Source: a virus. Taken from it: a stretch of 21,753 nucleotides of DNA. Under the pieces are notes generated by a model. That model searched no databases. It worked only from the letters and a program-made list of their open reading frames with translations, and was not told the origin of the DNA. The position numbers and the translations under genes are program-made. Every line of letters starts with the position of its first letter. Positions within the stretch are counted from its first letter, which is position 1. The DNA lies in the IMG/VR virus record IMGVR_UViG_3300023278_001741, positions 1 to 21,753 of that record. The stretch is one strand, 5' to 3'. Shown piece by piece: positions 7,273 to 14,946 of the stretch.

Positions 7273-8698
7273 AGACGAAGTCAACATCAAGTTCGAAGGA
7301 CTAGATGTTAGTGATCGTCGTGCGCTTGAAAAGAAGCTCAAGTTTTTTATGAGCTATGCGTACCATGTGCCAGCATACAAGTTGGGCAGATGGGATGGAT
7401 GTGTCAGTTTCTTTAGCGTAGGCGGCAGCACTTATCTTAATCTACTGGATAAGATACTGCCCTTATTGGAACACTACGACATCGATATTGAAGATCGTAG
7501 ACCGGAACACAATTTTAAATTTGACCATGTAACAGAAACCAGTTACAGTCATGTGCAGTGGCAAGACAAACATCCTGCGGCTGGCCAACCTATTTTACTG
7601 CGAGACTATCAAGTAGAAGTAATCAACAAGTTTCTATCCACGCCACAGTGCTTGCAAGAAATTGCAACTGGCGCAGGCAAGACCTTGATGACTGCTGTGT
7701 TGAGTAACAGTATTGAACCCTACGGTCGTAGCATTGTTATTGTGCCCAACAAAGACCTTGTGGTACAAACAGAAGTAGACTATCGCAACATGGGACTTGA
7801 TGTAGGCGTGTACTTTGGCGACCGCAAAGAGCTAGGTAAAACACACACCATTTGTACATGGCAAAGTCTTAATGTAATGGAAAAGCGATTCCGCGATGGT
7901 GAAACTACATTGAGCTTGGGTGAGTTTGCAGAAGATGTAGTTTGCGTTATAGTAGACGAAGTACACCAAGCCAAAGCAGATGTACTTAAAAAACTGCTAA
8001 CAGGCCCATTTGCAAATGTTCCTATTCGTTGGGGACTAACTGGTACTATTCCAAAAGACGAGCATGAAGTGGTCAGTCTTAATGCCAGTTTGGGTGTAGT
8101 AGTAAACAGTTTGGGTGCAGCAGAACTACAAGAACGAGGTGTACTAGCCAACTGTGAAGTTAATGTAATGCAACTACAGGAAACGGCAGAGTACTCAAAC
8201 TATCAACAAGAGCTAACCTACTTGGTCACTGACAAGCAACGACTTGACTATATGGCCAAGATGATTGATGCGCTAGCCGCACAGGGTAACACACTGGTGT
8301 TGGTGGATAGAATTAAAGCAGGCCAAGGCCTATGTGAACTACTGCCTGACGCAGTGTTCGTTAGCGGTACTATGAAGTCAAAAGACCGCAAAGAAGAATA
8401 CGATGAAGTAAGCGAAACAGATAATAAAATTATTATTGCAACATACGGTGTTGCCTCAGTTGGTATTAACATTCCTCGTATCTTTAATCTTGTTCTACTA
8501 GAACCTGGCAAGAGTTTTGTCAGGGTTATTCAAAGTATTGGACGAGGAATTCGTAAAGCACAAGACAAAGACTTTGTGCAAATTTGGGATATAACTTCGA
8601 GTGCTAAGTTTAGCAAGCGACATCTCAGAGAAAGAAAAAAGTTTTACAAAGATGCACAGTATCCGTACAATGTGCAAAAAATAGATTATAGGAAATAA
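7244..8698 (+). CDS. uvsW: UvsW-like recombination DNA helicase (SF2)
   Basis: ATP-dependent helicase that unwinds branched DNA and R-loops in T4, shifting replication from origin to recombination mode. The N-terminal 95 residues with RWDGCVSFF (49-57) match the UvsW DNA-binding domain. Helicase motifs follow: LLRDYQVEV (118-126, Q-like), ATGAGKT (141-147, Walker A), VDEVH (237-241, motif II, DEVH in place of DEAH), LTGT (265-268, motif III), IIIATYGVASVGIN (396-409, motif V) and QSIGRGIRK (430-438, motif VI). At 484 aa it is close to T4 UvsW (503 aa). The start overlaps the oxygenase gene by 29 nt and gives the expected short lead into KLIIKDEVNIK. Confidence 0.92.
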   Translation: MLKSCKLIIKDEVNIKFEGLDVSDRRALEKKLKFFMSYAYHVPAYKLGRWDGCVSFFSVGGSTYLNLLDKILPLLEHYDIDIEDRRPEHNFKFDHVTETSYSHVQWQDKHPAAGQPILLRDYQVEVINKFLSTPQCLQEIATGAGKTLMTAVLSNSIEPYGRSIVIVPNKDLVVQTEVDYRNMGLDVGVYFGDRKELGKTHTICTWQSLNVMEKRFRDGETTLSLGEFAEDVVCVIVDEVHQAKADVLKKLLTGPFANVPIRWGLTGTIPKDEHEVVSLNASLGVVVNSLGAAELQERGVLANCEVNVMQLQETAEYSNYQQELTYLVTDKQRLDYMAKMIDALAAQGNTLVLVDRIKAGQGLCELLPDAVFVSGTMKSKDRKEEYDEVSETDNKIIIATYGVASVGINIPRIFNLVLLEPGKSFVRVIQSIGRGIRKAQDKDFVQIWDITSSAKFSKRHLRERKKFYKDAQYPYNVQKIDYRK

Positions 8699-8699
8699 T

Positions 8700-9200
8700 A
8701 TGCATATACTCACAGTAGAAAATGAAGCATACCAACTAGATAACATCCCTACAGAAGTAGAAGACATTCGTTATTGTGTACTCGACTATACAGACAAAGA
8801 CAATGTAGACTACATGTTTGTACCATTGGTGTTTCTAGAAAGTTTTAATAGTCCAGCAGTTGTACTTCGCATCAAAGGCAAAGAATTTACAATGCCACTG
8901 GATTGGTCAATTGTTATTGGCGACCGGGAGATCGGCGATCCTGAAGTTATTCCGATCATGCACTTGAATGACAGAGGGTTTAGTGCATTTACATTTAATC
9001 CACTCAAAGACTTTACTCCAGCGTTCTTAGAAATTGAAGTGGTCAATGTGTACAATGAAGTTAAATGGTACTTTCCAAAACTCAAATACGGACACTTTTT
9101 AGCAGTGCCAAGCACTAATGATCCAAAAGATCCTATTATGTTTTTTGTTAAAGAGACAAACAAAGTTCCAGAAGTATTAGATATTAATCAATTATGGTAA
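8700..9200 (+). CDS. Conserved unknown marine-phage protein
   Basis: 166 aa, starting 1 nt after the UvsW stop with AGGAA upstream. Distinctive blocks are RYCVLDYTDKDNVDYMFVPLVFLESF and, further on, MPLDWSIVIGD and LNDRGFSAFTFNPL. I recall closely similar unannotated proteins directly after uvsW in cyanophages, so it is likely a conserved part of the replication/transcription block. The sequence looks like a compact alpha/beta protein with no membrane segment, metal site or nucleotide motif. It overlaps the ferredoxin start by 7 nt. Function unknown. Confidence 0.8.
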   Translation: MHILTVENEAYQLDNIPTEVEDIRYCVLDYTDKDNVDYMFVPLVFLESFNSPAVVLRIKGKEFTMPLDWSIVIGDREIGDPEVIPIMHLNDRGFSAFTFNPLKDFTPAFLEIEVVNVYNEVKWYFPKLKYGHFLAVPSTNDPKDPIMFFVKETNKVPEVLDINQLW

Positions 9201-9508
9201 CAGTAGTATTAGAAAATCGCAATGGTGTAACACAAGAGATAGAAGCAACTGAAAACAACTTGATGTATCTCTTACAGGGATATCTAGTAGGACCATGGGG
9301 GCAGTGCGGCGGCAGTTGTGCATGTGCAACATGTCATGCAGTTATAGAACAAGGATGGGAATACCTTGCTTGTGCCGACGATGATGAGTTGGGTCTATTA
9401 GAACTAGAACCAAACAGTACCGATCGTAGTCGTTTGTGTTGTCAGATATCACTTGACACACTGCCCAGCGATGCTATACTTAAAATAAAGGTACCGCACA
9501 GTGACTAA
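9194..9508 (+). CDS. [2Fe-2S] ferredoxin, adrenodoxin/Isc type
   Basis: 104-aa electron carrier. The cluster ligands are C38, C44, C47 and C83, in the C-x5-C-x2-C ... C pattern (QCGGSCACATCHA, then SRLCCQI). C42 and C82 are extra. The acidic helix DDDELGLLELEP at about 62-73, just before the R-L-x-C-Q motif, is typical of adrenodoxin-like ferredoxins that interact with a reductase. This differs from the photosynthetic plant-type ferredoxin of cyanophages. Likely an auxiliary metabolic gene giving electrons to a host or phage oxidoreductase (ribonucleotide reductase, an oxygenase, Fe-S assembly); the partner is not visible here. Confidence 0.9.
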   Translation: MVTVVLENRNGVTQEIEATENNLMYLLQGYLVGPWGQCGGSCACATCHAVIEQGWEYLACADDDELGLLELEPNSTDRSRLCCQISLDTLPSDAILKIKVPHSD

Positions 9509-9986
9509 AGCCAAGACCAAAGACAACAGCAGTATTCCAGTACAGAGTGTCATGGGTGCAATTGATACCCGTGACTGTGACTTTTGGGACTCACTCAATG
9601 AAGAACAACAAAAGAAATTCAGTGCTTGGATCTATATGCGCTATGCAAGTGGATGTGAAAGCAAGATCCCTGAAATAAATCAACACTATTTACAGATGGT
9701 TAATGCATTTGTTAATGTTAATTTCAATGATCTAAGGCATCATCCACAACTGCAACTACAACTACTATGTCTTGCAGGCATTGGCAAGAAGCAATATCAT
9801 CCATGGATGAAGCCTCCTAAGGGTTCTAAGAAAGATAAACTAACCCAGTGGCTCAGTGATCAGTTTCCGCATCTTAAAAATGATGAAATTGAATTATTTA
9901 AAAGCATGAACACTGCTGAAGATTATGTTCAATTAGCAGAAGACCTAGGCTATACAGACAAACAGATCAAGGAACTATTTAAATAA
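9501..9986 (+). CDS. Probable clamp-loader small subunit (gp62-like)
   Basis: 161 aa from a GTG start overlapping the ferredoxin stop by 8 nt. The order of features fits phage gp62: an N-terminal F-x-x-W-I-x-x-R-like segment (KKFSAWIYMRYAS), a Y-x-x-M-V-N helix, then GKKQYHPWMKPPKG and a helical end with acidic patches. gp62 and gp44 together load the sliding clamp at primer termini. Here no gp44 gene is adjacent. The similarity is weak and drawn from memory of marine-phage gp62 proteins, so an unknown helical protein is the alternative. Confidence 0.55.
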   Translation: MTKAKTKDNSSIPVQSVMGAIDTRDCDFWDSLNEEQQKKFSAWIYMRYASGCESKIPEINQHYLQMVNAFVNVNFNDLRHHPQLQLQLLCLAGIGKKQYHPWMKPPKGSKKDKLTQWLSDQFPHLKNDEIELFKSMNTAEDYVQLAEDLGYTDKQIKELFK

Positions 9987-10660
9987 TGTTTATTTGTGCG
10001 TACTGCAATAAGAGTTTTAGCAAAGAAAATACTCTTACTGTGCATATGTGCGAGCAAAAGCGTAGGCATATGGTTCAAAATGATAAGCCTGTTCGACTAG
10101 GGTATAGAGCATATCAGTTGTTTTATACTAAAAACACCAACAGTAAAGAACCCAAGACCTATAAAGAGTTTGCAAAAAGTTCTTATTACACAGCATTTGT
10201 GAGATTCGGAAAACACATACTAGACATCAATGCTATTGATCCAGAAAAATTTATTGAATTTGTGTTGCGTATGGGTGTTAAACTGGACAACTGGTGTAAA
10301 GACTCAGTGTATGAAGAATATGTGCGAGACTTAACCAAGCGAGAAAGTGTTGACAGAGCAGTTGAAAGAAACATACTGTTAATGCAACAATGGAGTTTAC
10401 AAGAAGAACAAGAGTGGACCAAGTTCTTTGACAAGATAACACCACAACTAGCAGTGCATTGGATCAAGACAGGTAGAATAAGTCCATGGATTATATACGG
10501 ATGTGATGCGGCGCAGAATCTATTAGACAGAATGAACGACGAACAAATTAAAATGGTAGCTGAATATATTGATCCTATCTATTGGCGCAAGCGTTTGATT
10601 AAACAGCGTGAAGATGCTCAGTGGATTCAGGGTGTATTTAAAAGTGCAGGAGTTGTATAA
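9986..10660 (+). CDS. Zinc-finger protein, conserved in marine T4-like phages
   Basis: 224 aa beginning MFICAYCNKSFSKENTLTVHMCEQKRR: C4-x2-C7, then 12 residues to H20 and C22 (or H28), a C2H2/C2HC-type finger at the very N-terminus. The remaining 190 residues are helical, with YRAYQLFY, SSYYTAFVRFGKH and a late ISPWIIYG block. I recall the same domain layout in unannotated cyanophage proteins located next to replication genes. The finger would bind DNA or a replisome partner. Start and stop overlap both neighbours by one base (TAATG), so it is translationally coupled to the gp62-like and mini-DnaE genes. Confidence 0.8.
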   Translation: MFICAYCNKSFSKENTLTVHMCEQKRRHMVQNDKPVRLGYRAYQLFYTKNTNSKEPKTYKEFAKSSYYTAFVRFGKHILDINAIDPEKFIEFVLRMGVKLDNWCKDSVYEEYVRDLTKRESVDRAVERNILLMQQWSLQEEQEWTKFFDKITPQLAVHWIKTGRISPWIIYGCDAAQNLLDRMNDEQIKMVAEYIDPIYWRKRLIKQREDAQWIQGVFKSAGVV

Positions 10661-11238
10661 TGCAAGCAACAGATATTGATATTGACTTTGCAGATCGAAA
10701 ACAAATACTAGAACTAATTCCACACAGTGTGGCCATGATCGAAGACAAGGGTCGAAAGCGCAAGCATAACACAGGTGTGTATTTTCATCGCATGCCAGAA
10801 GATCCTGTAACAGGATTAAGCACAGTTGATCACAAGCAAGCAGAACAAATGGGCTTCTTTAAATTGGACATGCTTAATGTGAGTATGTATGCAGGCGTCA
10901 ACGACGAAGCTCATCTATTAAGGTTGATGAATCAAGAACCTCATTGGGATCTATTGTGTCATCGAGAGGTTGCTGAACAGTTATTTCATGTGGGCAACCA
11001 CAGTGAGTTATTGGCACAACTAAAGCCCAAGAGCATAAGTGATCTTGCAGCAGTGTTGGCAATTATTCGCCCAAGTAAACGATATCTAGCTAAAAGCAGT
11101 TGGCCAGATATTCGAAAAGAAGTTTGGATTAAACCTGATAACGACGAGTACTTCTTTAAGAAAAGTCACGCTATAGCATATGCAACTGCGGTTGTAGTAC
11201 AAATGAATCTTATTTGTGAGCAGTTGACTACTTCTTGA
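10660..11238 (+). CDS. Mini-DnaE: reduced C-family DNA polymerase core
   Basis: 192 aa that aligns by eye with separated parts of the bacterial DNA polymerase III alpha palm and fingers. It opens with DIDIDF at 5-10 (the PDxDxDF catalytic motif, D7 and D9), continues through KHNTGVYFHRMP to GFFKLDML (D70 in the place of the third palm aspartate), then WDLLCHREVAEQLF, LLAQLKPKSISDLAAVLAIIRP at about 117-138 and KKSHAIAYA at 167-175. PHP, most of the fingers and all C-terminal domains are absent. AGGAG lies 7 nt before the ATG. Polymerase activity is not established; it may be a primer- or template-handling relic. Similar small proteins exist in cyanophages to my recollection. Confidence 0.75.
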   Translation: MQATDIDIDFADRKQILELIPHSVAMIEDKGRKRKHNTGVYFHRMPEDPVTGLSTVDHKQAEQMGFFKLDMLNVSMYAGVNDEAHLLRLMNQEPHWDLLCHREVAEQLFHVGNHSELLAQLKPKSISDLAAVLAIIRPSKRYLAKSSWPDIRKEVWIKPDNDEYFFKKSHAIAYATAVVVQMNLICEQLTTS

Positions 11239-11617
11239 TCAGTTGTATTTGCCTGCGTTTAACTCTTTTCTGCATGATGTTCTGCATGCACACTGAATGA
11301 CCATGTACAACTTCAAAGTCTTTGCTGTTAAATGTCATTAAGATGTCTCTAAAAGGCGCCCAGCGTTTACCTAGTACTAGGTTAATACTCACAGTGCGAT
11401 TGCTTTCCCACCACCATTCATCGCCTAGCTCTAAATATAAAGATTTAAGCTCAGGTATTTTTATCATTTCGTACACATACATGCTACTAACAACATTGTC
11501 GGTGTTCTGTATGATACCGATATACTCCTTGCCGCCGTATGTGCAGAGGCTTAAAAACGGAAACTCGTCTAGTAATTTTTGATACTTTTGGGGGATCATT
11601 TGTGCTTGTTCTTCCAT
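11228..11617 (-). CDS. Conserved unknown phage protein, the only - strand gene
   Basis: 129 aa on the reverse strand, running convergently into the mini-DnaE gene with an 11-nt overlap of the two 3' ends. The sequence contains FPFLSLCTYGGKEYIGIIQN, GDEWWWESNRTVSINL and a basic end RVKRRQIQLIKK. I recall nearly identical blocks in unannotated cyanophage proteins, which makes the strand assignment firm. Its ATG (11617-11615) has no Shine-Dalgarno, and a late-type promoter CTAAATAA ends 8 nt upstream on this strand, so its mRNA may be almost leaderless. Function unknown; a late protein is likely from the promoter. Confidence 0.85.
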   Translation of the reverse strand: MEEQAQMIPQKYQKLLDEFPFLSLCTYGGKEYIGIIQNTDNVVSSMYVYEMIKIPELKSLYLELGDEWWWESNRTVSINLVLGKRWAPFRDILMTFNSKDFEVVHGHSVCMQNIMQKRVKRRQIQLIKK

Positions 11618-11625
11618 TGTAATAT

Positions 11626-11632
11626 TATTTAG
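11626..11632 (-). promoter_or_regulatory. Late-type promoter for the reverse-strand gene
   Basis: Read on the - strand the sequence is CTAAATAAT, matching the marine T4-like late element. Only 8 nt separate it from the ATG at 11617, so the transcript would begin within about 3 nt of the start codon. It lies 3 bp from the forward late promoter at 11636-11643, making a compact divergent pair. Confidence 0.55.
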
Positions 11633-11635
11633 TTG

Positions 11636-11643
11636 ATAAATAC
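11636..11643 (+). promoter_or_regulatory. Late promoter for the structural gene at 11671
   Basis: ATAAATAC in the context TTGATAAATACTT matches the T4 late promoter TATAAATA recognised by gp55. The expected transcript start is about 5-6 nt downstream. GAGG at 11657-11660 then precedes the ATG at 11671 by 10 nt. Confidence 0.65.
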
Positions 11644-11670
11644 TTGTGAGTATTTTGAGGACGAAAATGC

Positions 11671-12468
11671 ATGACTCAAACAGTAGAATTTTATCACTAC
11701 AACGATACCAGAGTTTTTACACTGGTCGAAAACAACAGCAAAACGGTGAACCTTCCCATGAATGATAGAATCATAAAAATGTACAAGGGAGCGGACAGTT
11801 TCTTGAGCTTTAGAATCAAGAATCAGGATCGTAAACCCATAGCAATGAGCGGCAAAAACGCAATTGCTTATTTCACAAAAAACGGCGCAAGCGCAGCAAG
11901 CCTCAGTCGACCACTATTAGTTACCAGTACCTTTGATGGTGCATGTGAACTGTTAGTACACGAAAAGGATCTAAGAAACTTGCAAAGTGGTTTCTATCAC
12001 TTGACTATTACGCTAGAAGATAGTAATGGTGTTATTCGTCCACTGTATTCAGACTACAATCAAAGAGCCAGTGCAACAGTAGAAATATTAGATGCACAAT
12101 TGCCTACCCTAAAAGAAAGTGTTGTCTTAGATCAGTTCTACGATCTACAAAGCAACGGTGTATTCTATACAGATATCTTTGCAGGAGATGCACAGAGCTT
12201 TGACAAAGCAGGCTTACACACATTTGCAGTATATGCTACCAATTACACAGGAAGAGTATATGCAGAAGCAACACTGGATCTACAAGGCACCGCCAGTAGC
12301 CGTTGGTTCGAATTAGACCTAACATTAGCCAACAAGTATATTCAATTTACCAACTTCAATGGTGTTGATGCTTACAACTTTTCAGGCAATTTAATGTGGG
12401 TAAGATTCCGCTATGAACCAGATTTAAATAACACAGGAACACTTGACAAAATCGTATATAGAAGTTAA
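11671..12468 (+). CDS. Probable virion structural protein (tail, baseplate or neck)
   Basis: 265 aa, strand-rich, with alternating polar and hydrophobic residues and many Asn, Thr and Tyr. The N-terminal half (IIKMYKGADSFLSFRIKNQD, then a segment on turning input ranges into FYHLTITLEDSNGV) resembles the immunoglobulin-like N-domain of baseplate upper proteins; the C-terminal half looks like a second beta-sandwich ending ...MWVRFRYEPD. It is preceded by a late promoter, consistent with a virion role. An ATG 4 nt upstream in another frame gives only a 32-codon peptide and is ignored. It lies, unusually, between replication genes. Confidence 0.7.
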   Translation: MTQTVEFYHYNDTRVFTLVENNSKTVNLPMNDRIIKMYKGADSFLSFRIKNQDRKPIAMSGKNAIAYFTKNGASAASLSRPLLVTSTFDGACELLVHEKDLRNLQSGFYHLTITLEDSNGVIRPLYSDYNQRASATVEILDAQLPTLKESVVLDQFYDLQSNGVFYTDIFAGDAQSFDKAGLHTFAVYATNYTGRVYAEATLDLQGTASSRWFELDLTLANKYIQFTNFNGVDAYNFSGNLMWVRFRYEPDLNNTGTLDKIVYRS

Positions 12469-12477
12469 TATAACACT

Positions 12478-13527
12478 ATGAGTATTGTGTTAGACTTCGT
12501 ACGACAGTATATCCCGTCTGGTTGGCGATCCTCCGCCAACGGCTGGACCAGTGGCAATTGTCCAATGTGTACATACAATGGACAAACGAGGCCTGACACT
12601 CGCAAACGAGGCGGCTTTTATATTGAAAGTGACACGCTCCAATACAACTGTTTTAACTGTGGTTACAAAACAGGTTGGAGCCCGGGCCGTCCTATCAATC
12701 CCAGACTGGTAAAACTGTTAGAAATACTGGGTGCAGACAAAGCAGATGTGCAACGGATTAAACTGGAATTGGCTCGCAGTGAAGAGCTCCAGCAAGTATT
12801 AGAGAGAAAAGTAGATGAAGAGAAGCCGGCAGTCTTCAACTGGCCAGAAGTTCAATTGCCAGCCGTTGCACACAGTTTATATGATTGGGCTAGGCATCTG
12901 CTAGACAACAACGAAGATTCTACGCAGTACAGTTCAATTGCTGAATACGCTATTAATAGAAACTTTGATATACAGGATCGTAGACTGTATTGGAGCAACT
13001 GCCCAGCACACGGTCTTACCAAGCGTATACTGATACCGTTTACATATCGAGGCAGGCCTGTAGGATACACTGCAAGATGGGCATGTGGTGATAAGCCAGA
13101 GTCAGTACCCAAGTACTTTAATCAGACTCCAAAAGACTATGTGTTTAATTTAGACGCACAAAACAGTGAGCGCAAATATGTGTTGGTAGTAGAAGGTCCG
13201 TTGGATGCACTATACATTGATGGTGTTGCAATTCTGAGTAACAACTGTAGCAACACGCAGGCAAAAATAATTGAAGAACACAATCCGGGCAAGCAGATTG
13301 TGATTGTGCCTGACAGAGACAGTGCAGGCGCAGGATTGGTCAATACTGCAATCAAAAGAGGATGGGCAGTGAGCTTCCCGCCATGGCAAGAAGGCGTAAA
13401 AGATGTAGGTGACGCAGTAGATCGATATGGTAGACTGTTCACACTTAAGAGTATAATTAGTAGTATACACACAAACGAAGGTAAAATTAAAGTGCTTACC
13501 AAAAAGCATTGTAAAGGAAATAATTAA
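12478..13527 (+). CDS. DNA primase (gp61-like)
   Basis: Synthesises RNA primers at the fork together with the gp41-type helicase. N-terminal zinc ribbon: C28-x2-C31 (NCPMCTYNG) and C58-x2-C61 (NCFNCG). Toprim domain: VLVVEGPLDAL at 235-245 (catalytic E239, D243), VPDRDSAG at 277-284 (D279, D281) and KDVGDAV at 308-314. At 349 aa it is the length of T4 gp61 (342 aa). No Shine-Dalgarno is evident before ATG 12478. The stop overlaps the helicase start by one base, matching the coupled 61-41 function. Confidence 0.93.
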   Translation: MSIVLDFVRQYIPSGWRSSANGWTSGNCPMCTYNGQTRPDTRKRGGFYIESDTLQYNCFNCGYKTGWSPGRPINPRLVKLLEILGADKADVQRIKLELARSEELQQVLERKVDEEKPAVFNWPEVQLPAVAHSLYDWARHLLDNNEDSTQYSSIAEYAINRNFDIQDRRLYWSNCPAHGLTKRILIPFTYRGRPVGYTARWACGDKPESVPKYFNQTPKDYVFNLDAQNSERKYVLVVEGPLDALYIDGVAILSNNCSNTQAKIIEEHNPGKQIVIVPDRDSAGAGLVNTAIKRGWAVSFPPWQEGVKDVGDAVDRYGRLFTLKSIISSIHTNEGKIKVLTKKHCKGNN

Positions 13528-14909
13528 TGGCAAGTGAATATAGTGCAGAAATGCAAAAACTCTACATTGAGTTTATGTTAACAAATCCAGAACTGTACAC
13601 TAGGGTCAGTGGTATCACAGACAAAACATTTTATGATCCAGAGTATAGAGAAACTGTAGAGTTTATTAATACACATGTCAACCAATATGGCGCAATGCCC
13701 ACAGTAGAGCAACTGCGAGCAGTAGCAGGTCAAGACTATAATAAAGTACCTGGCATTGACAAACGATATGAAGATTGGTTTTTGGATGAATACGAAAAGT
13801 TTTGTAGACACAAAGCACTTGAGGCTGCTATTCTTAAGAGCTATGACAAACTTGAAAAGAAAGAATATGGTGAAGTTGAAAAGATTGTAAAGGATGCAGT
13901 GCAGTTGGGTTTGGCCAAAGATCTAGGCACAGACTATTGGGCCGACCCCGCAGGTCGTTTGGGCAGTATTAAAGAGAGCAACGGACAGACCAGCACAGGC
14001 TGGAAAACATTTGATGCTAAACTGTATGGTGGATTTAATAGAGGTGAACTCAACATCTTTGCAGGTGGTTCTGGTGCAGGTAAGAGTTTGTTCTTGCAGA
14101 ATCTTGCAATCAATTGGAGTAAGGCTGGATTAAACACACTGTACATCAGTTTGGAACTTAGCGAAGGGTTGACCAGTATGCGACTTGATGCTATGAATAC
14201 TAATATGGGCACCAAAGACCTGTTTAAGAATCTTGATGATGTTGACATGAAGATTCGCATAATGGGCAAGAAAGCAGGCAAACTGCAAATTGTGCAATTG
14301 CCCAATGGATGTACCATTAATGATTTGCGAGCATATGTTAAAACATATGAAGCAGAAAAGAATGTGAAAGTGGATGCTATTTGCGTAGACTACTTGGACT
14401 TGATGTTTCCTGTAAGTGTTAAAGTAAGTGCAGAGAATTTGTTTATTAAAGACAAATATGTCAGTGAAGAATTGCGTAACTTTGCAATGGAAGGCAACTA
14501 TCTGTTTGTAACGGCCAGTCAGTTGAACAGGGGTGCAGTAGATGAAGTTGAATTTGATCACAGTCACATCAGTGGCGGCTTGAGTAAGATTCAAACTGCT
14601 GACAATGTGATTGGTATTTTTGCTAGTAGACCAATGCGAGAGCGTGGCAGAGTACAAATTCAGTTTATGAAAACTCGTAGTAGTAGTGCAGTTGGTAGTA
14701 AATTGGATCTGGCATTTGATATTAACAGTTTGAGAATTGATGATTTAGACGAAGATGAAACTGAAGAAGCAGGCGCAAGCACAATTTATGACAAATTAAA
14801 ACAAAAAAGTACAGTAACAAATGCACAATCTAACAGTGCAGTAGTAGAAAAAGTGTCCGGTGCCGCCGGACAAGACCGATTACGCAGCCTGTTGCGTAAA
14901 ATGGAATAA
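13527..14909 (+). CDS. Replicative DNA helicase (gp41, DnaB-like)
   Basis: Hexameric 5'-3' helicase of the T4 primosome. N-terminal helical domain to about residue 135, then the RecA-like core: Walker A GGSGAGKS at 180-187, LYISLELSEG at about 205-214 with catalytic E210 region, Walker B ICVDYLDL at 285-292, and VTASQLNRG at 328-336. T4 gp41 is 475 aa; this is 460. AAGGAA lies about 7 nt before the ATG, inside the primase gene end. The acidic C-terminus (DLDEDETEEAG) probably contacts the primase or loader. Confidence 0.95.
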   Translation: MASEYSAEMQKLYIEFMLTNPELYTRVSGITDKTFYDPEYRETVEFINTHVNQYGAMPTVEQLRAVAGQDYNKVPGIDKRYEDWFLDEYEKFCRHKALEAAILKSYDKLEKKEYGEVEKIVKDAVQLGLAKDLGTDYWADPAGRLGSIKESNGQTSTGWKTFDAKLYGGFNRGELNIFAGGSGAGKSLFLQNLAINWSKAGLNTLYISLELSEGLTSMRLDAMNTNMGTKDLFKNLDDVDMKIRIMGKKAGKLQIVQLPNGCTINDLRAYVKTYEAEKNVKVDAICVDYLDLMFPVSVKVSAENLFIKDKYVSEELRNFAMEGNYLFVTASQLNRGAVDEVEFDHSHISGGLSKIQTADNVIGIFASRPMRERGRVQIQFMKTRSSSAVGSKLDLAFDINSLRIDDLDEDETEEAGASTIYDKLKQKSTVTNAQSNSAVVEKVSGAAGQDRLRSLLRKME

Positions 14910-14914
14910 AACGA

Positions 14915-14922
14915 CTAAATAC
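14915..14922 (+). promoter_or_regulatory. Late promoter opening the virion gene block
   Basis: CTAAATAC, 5 nt after the helicase stop and about 25 nt before the 83-aa gene. It matches the other late-type elements in the window and marks the switch from replication genes to virion genes. Confidence 0.6.
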
Positions 14923-14946
14923 ATACAAGAGAATGAGGACATGAAT

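Noticed and set aside
11431-11437. CTAAATA on the + strand as a late promoter
   Set aside because: It is inside the reverse-strand gene with no forward gene close behind; likely chance in AT-rich DNA.
11322-11582. Forward reading frame inside the reverse-strand gene
   Set aside because: The reverse protein contains blocks I recognise from other phages (YGGKEYIGIIQN, GDEWWWE); the forward frame does not and has no Shine-Dalgarno.
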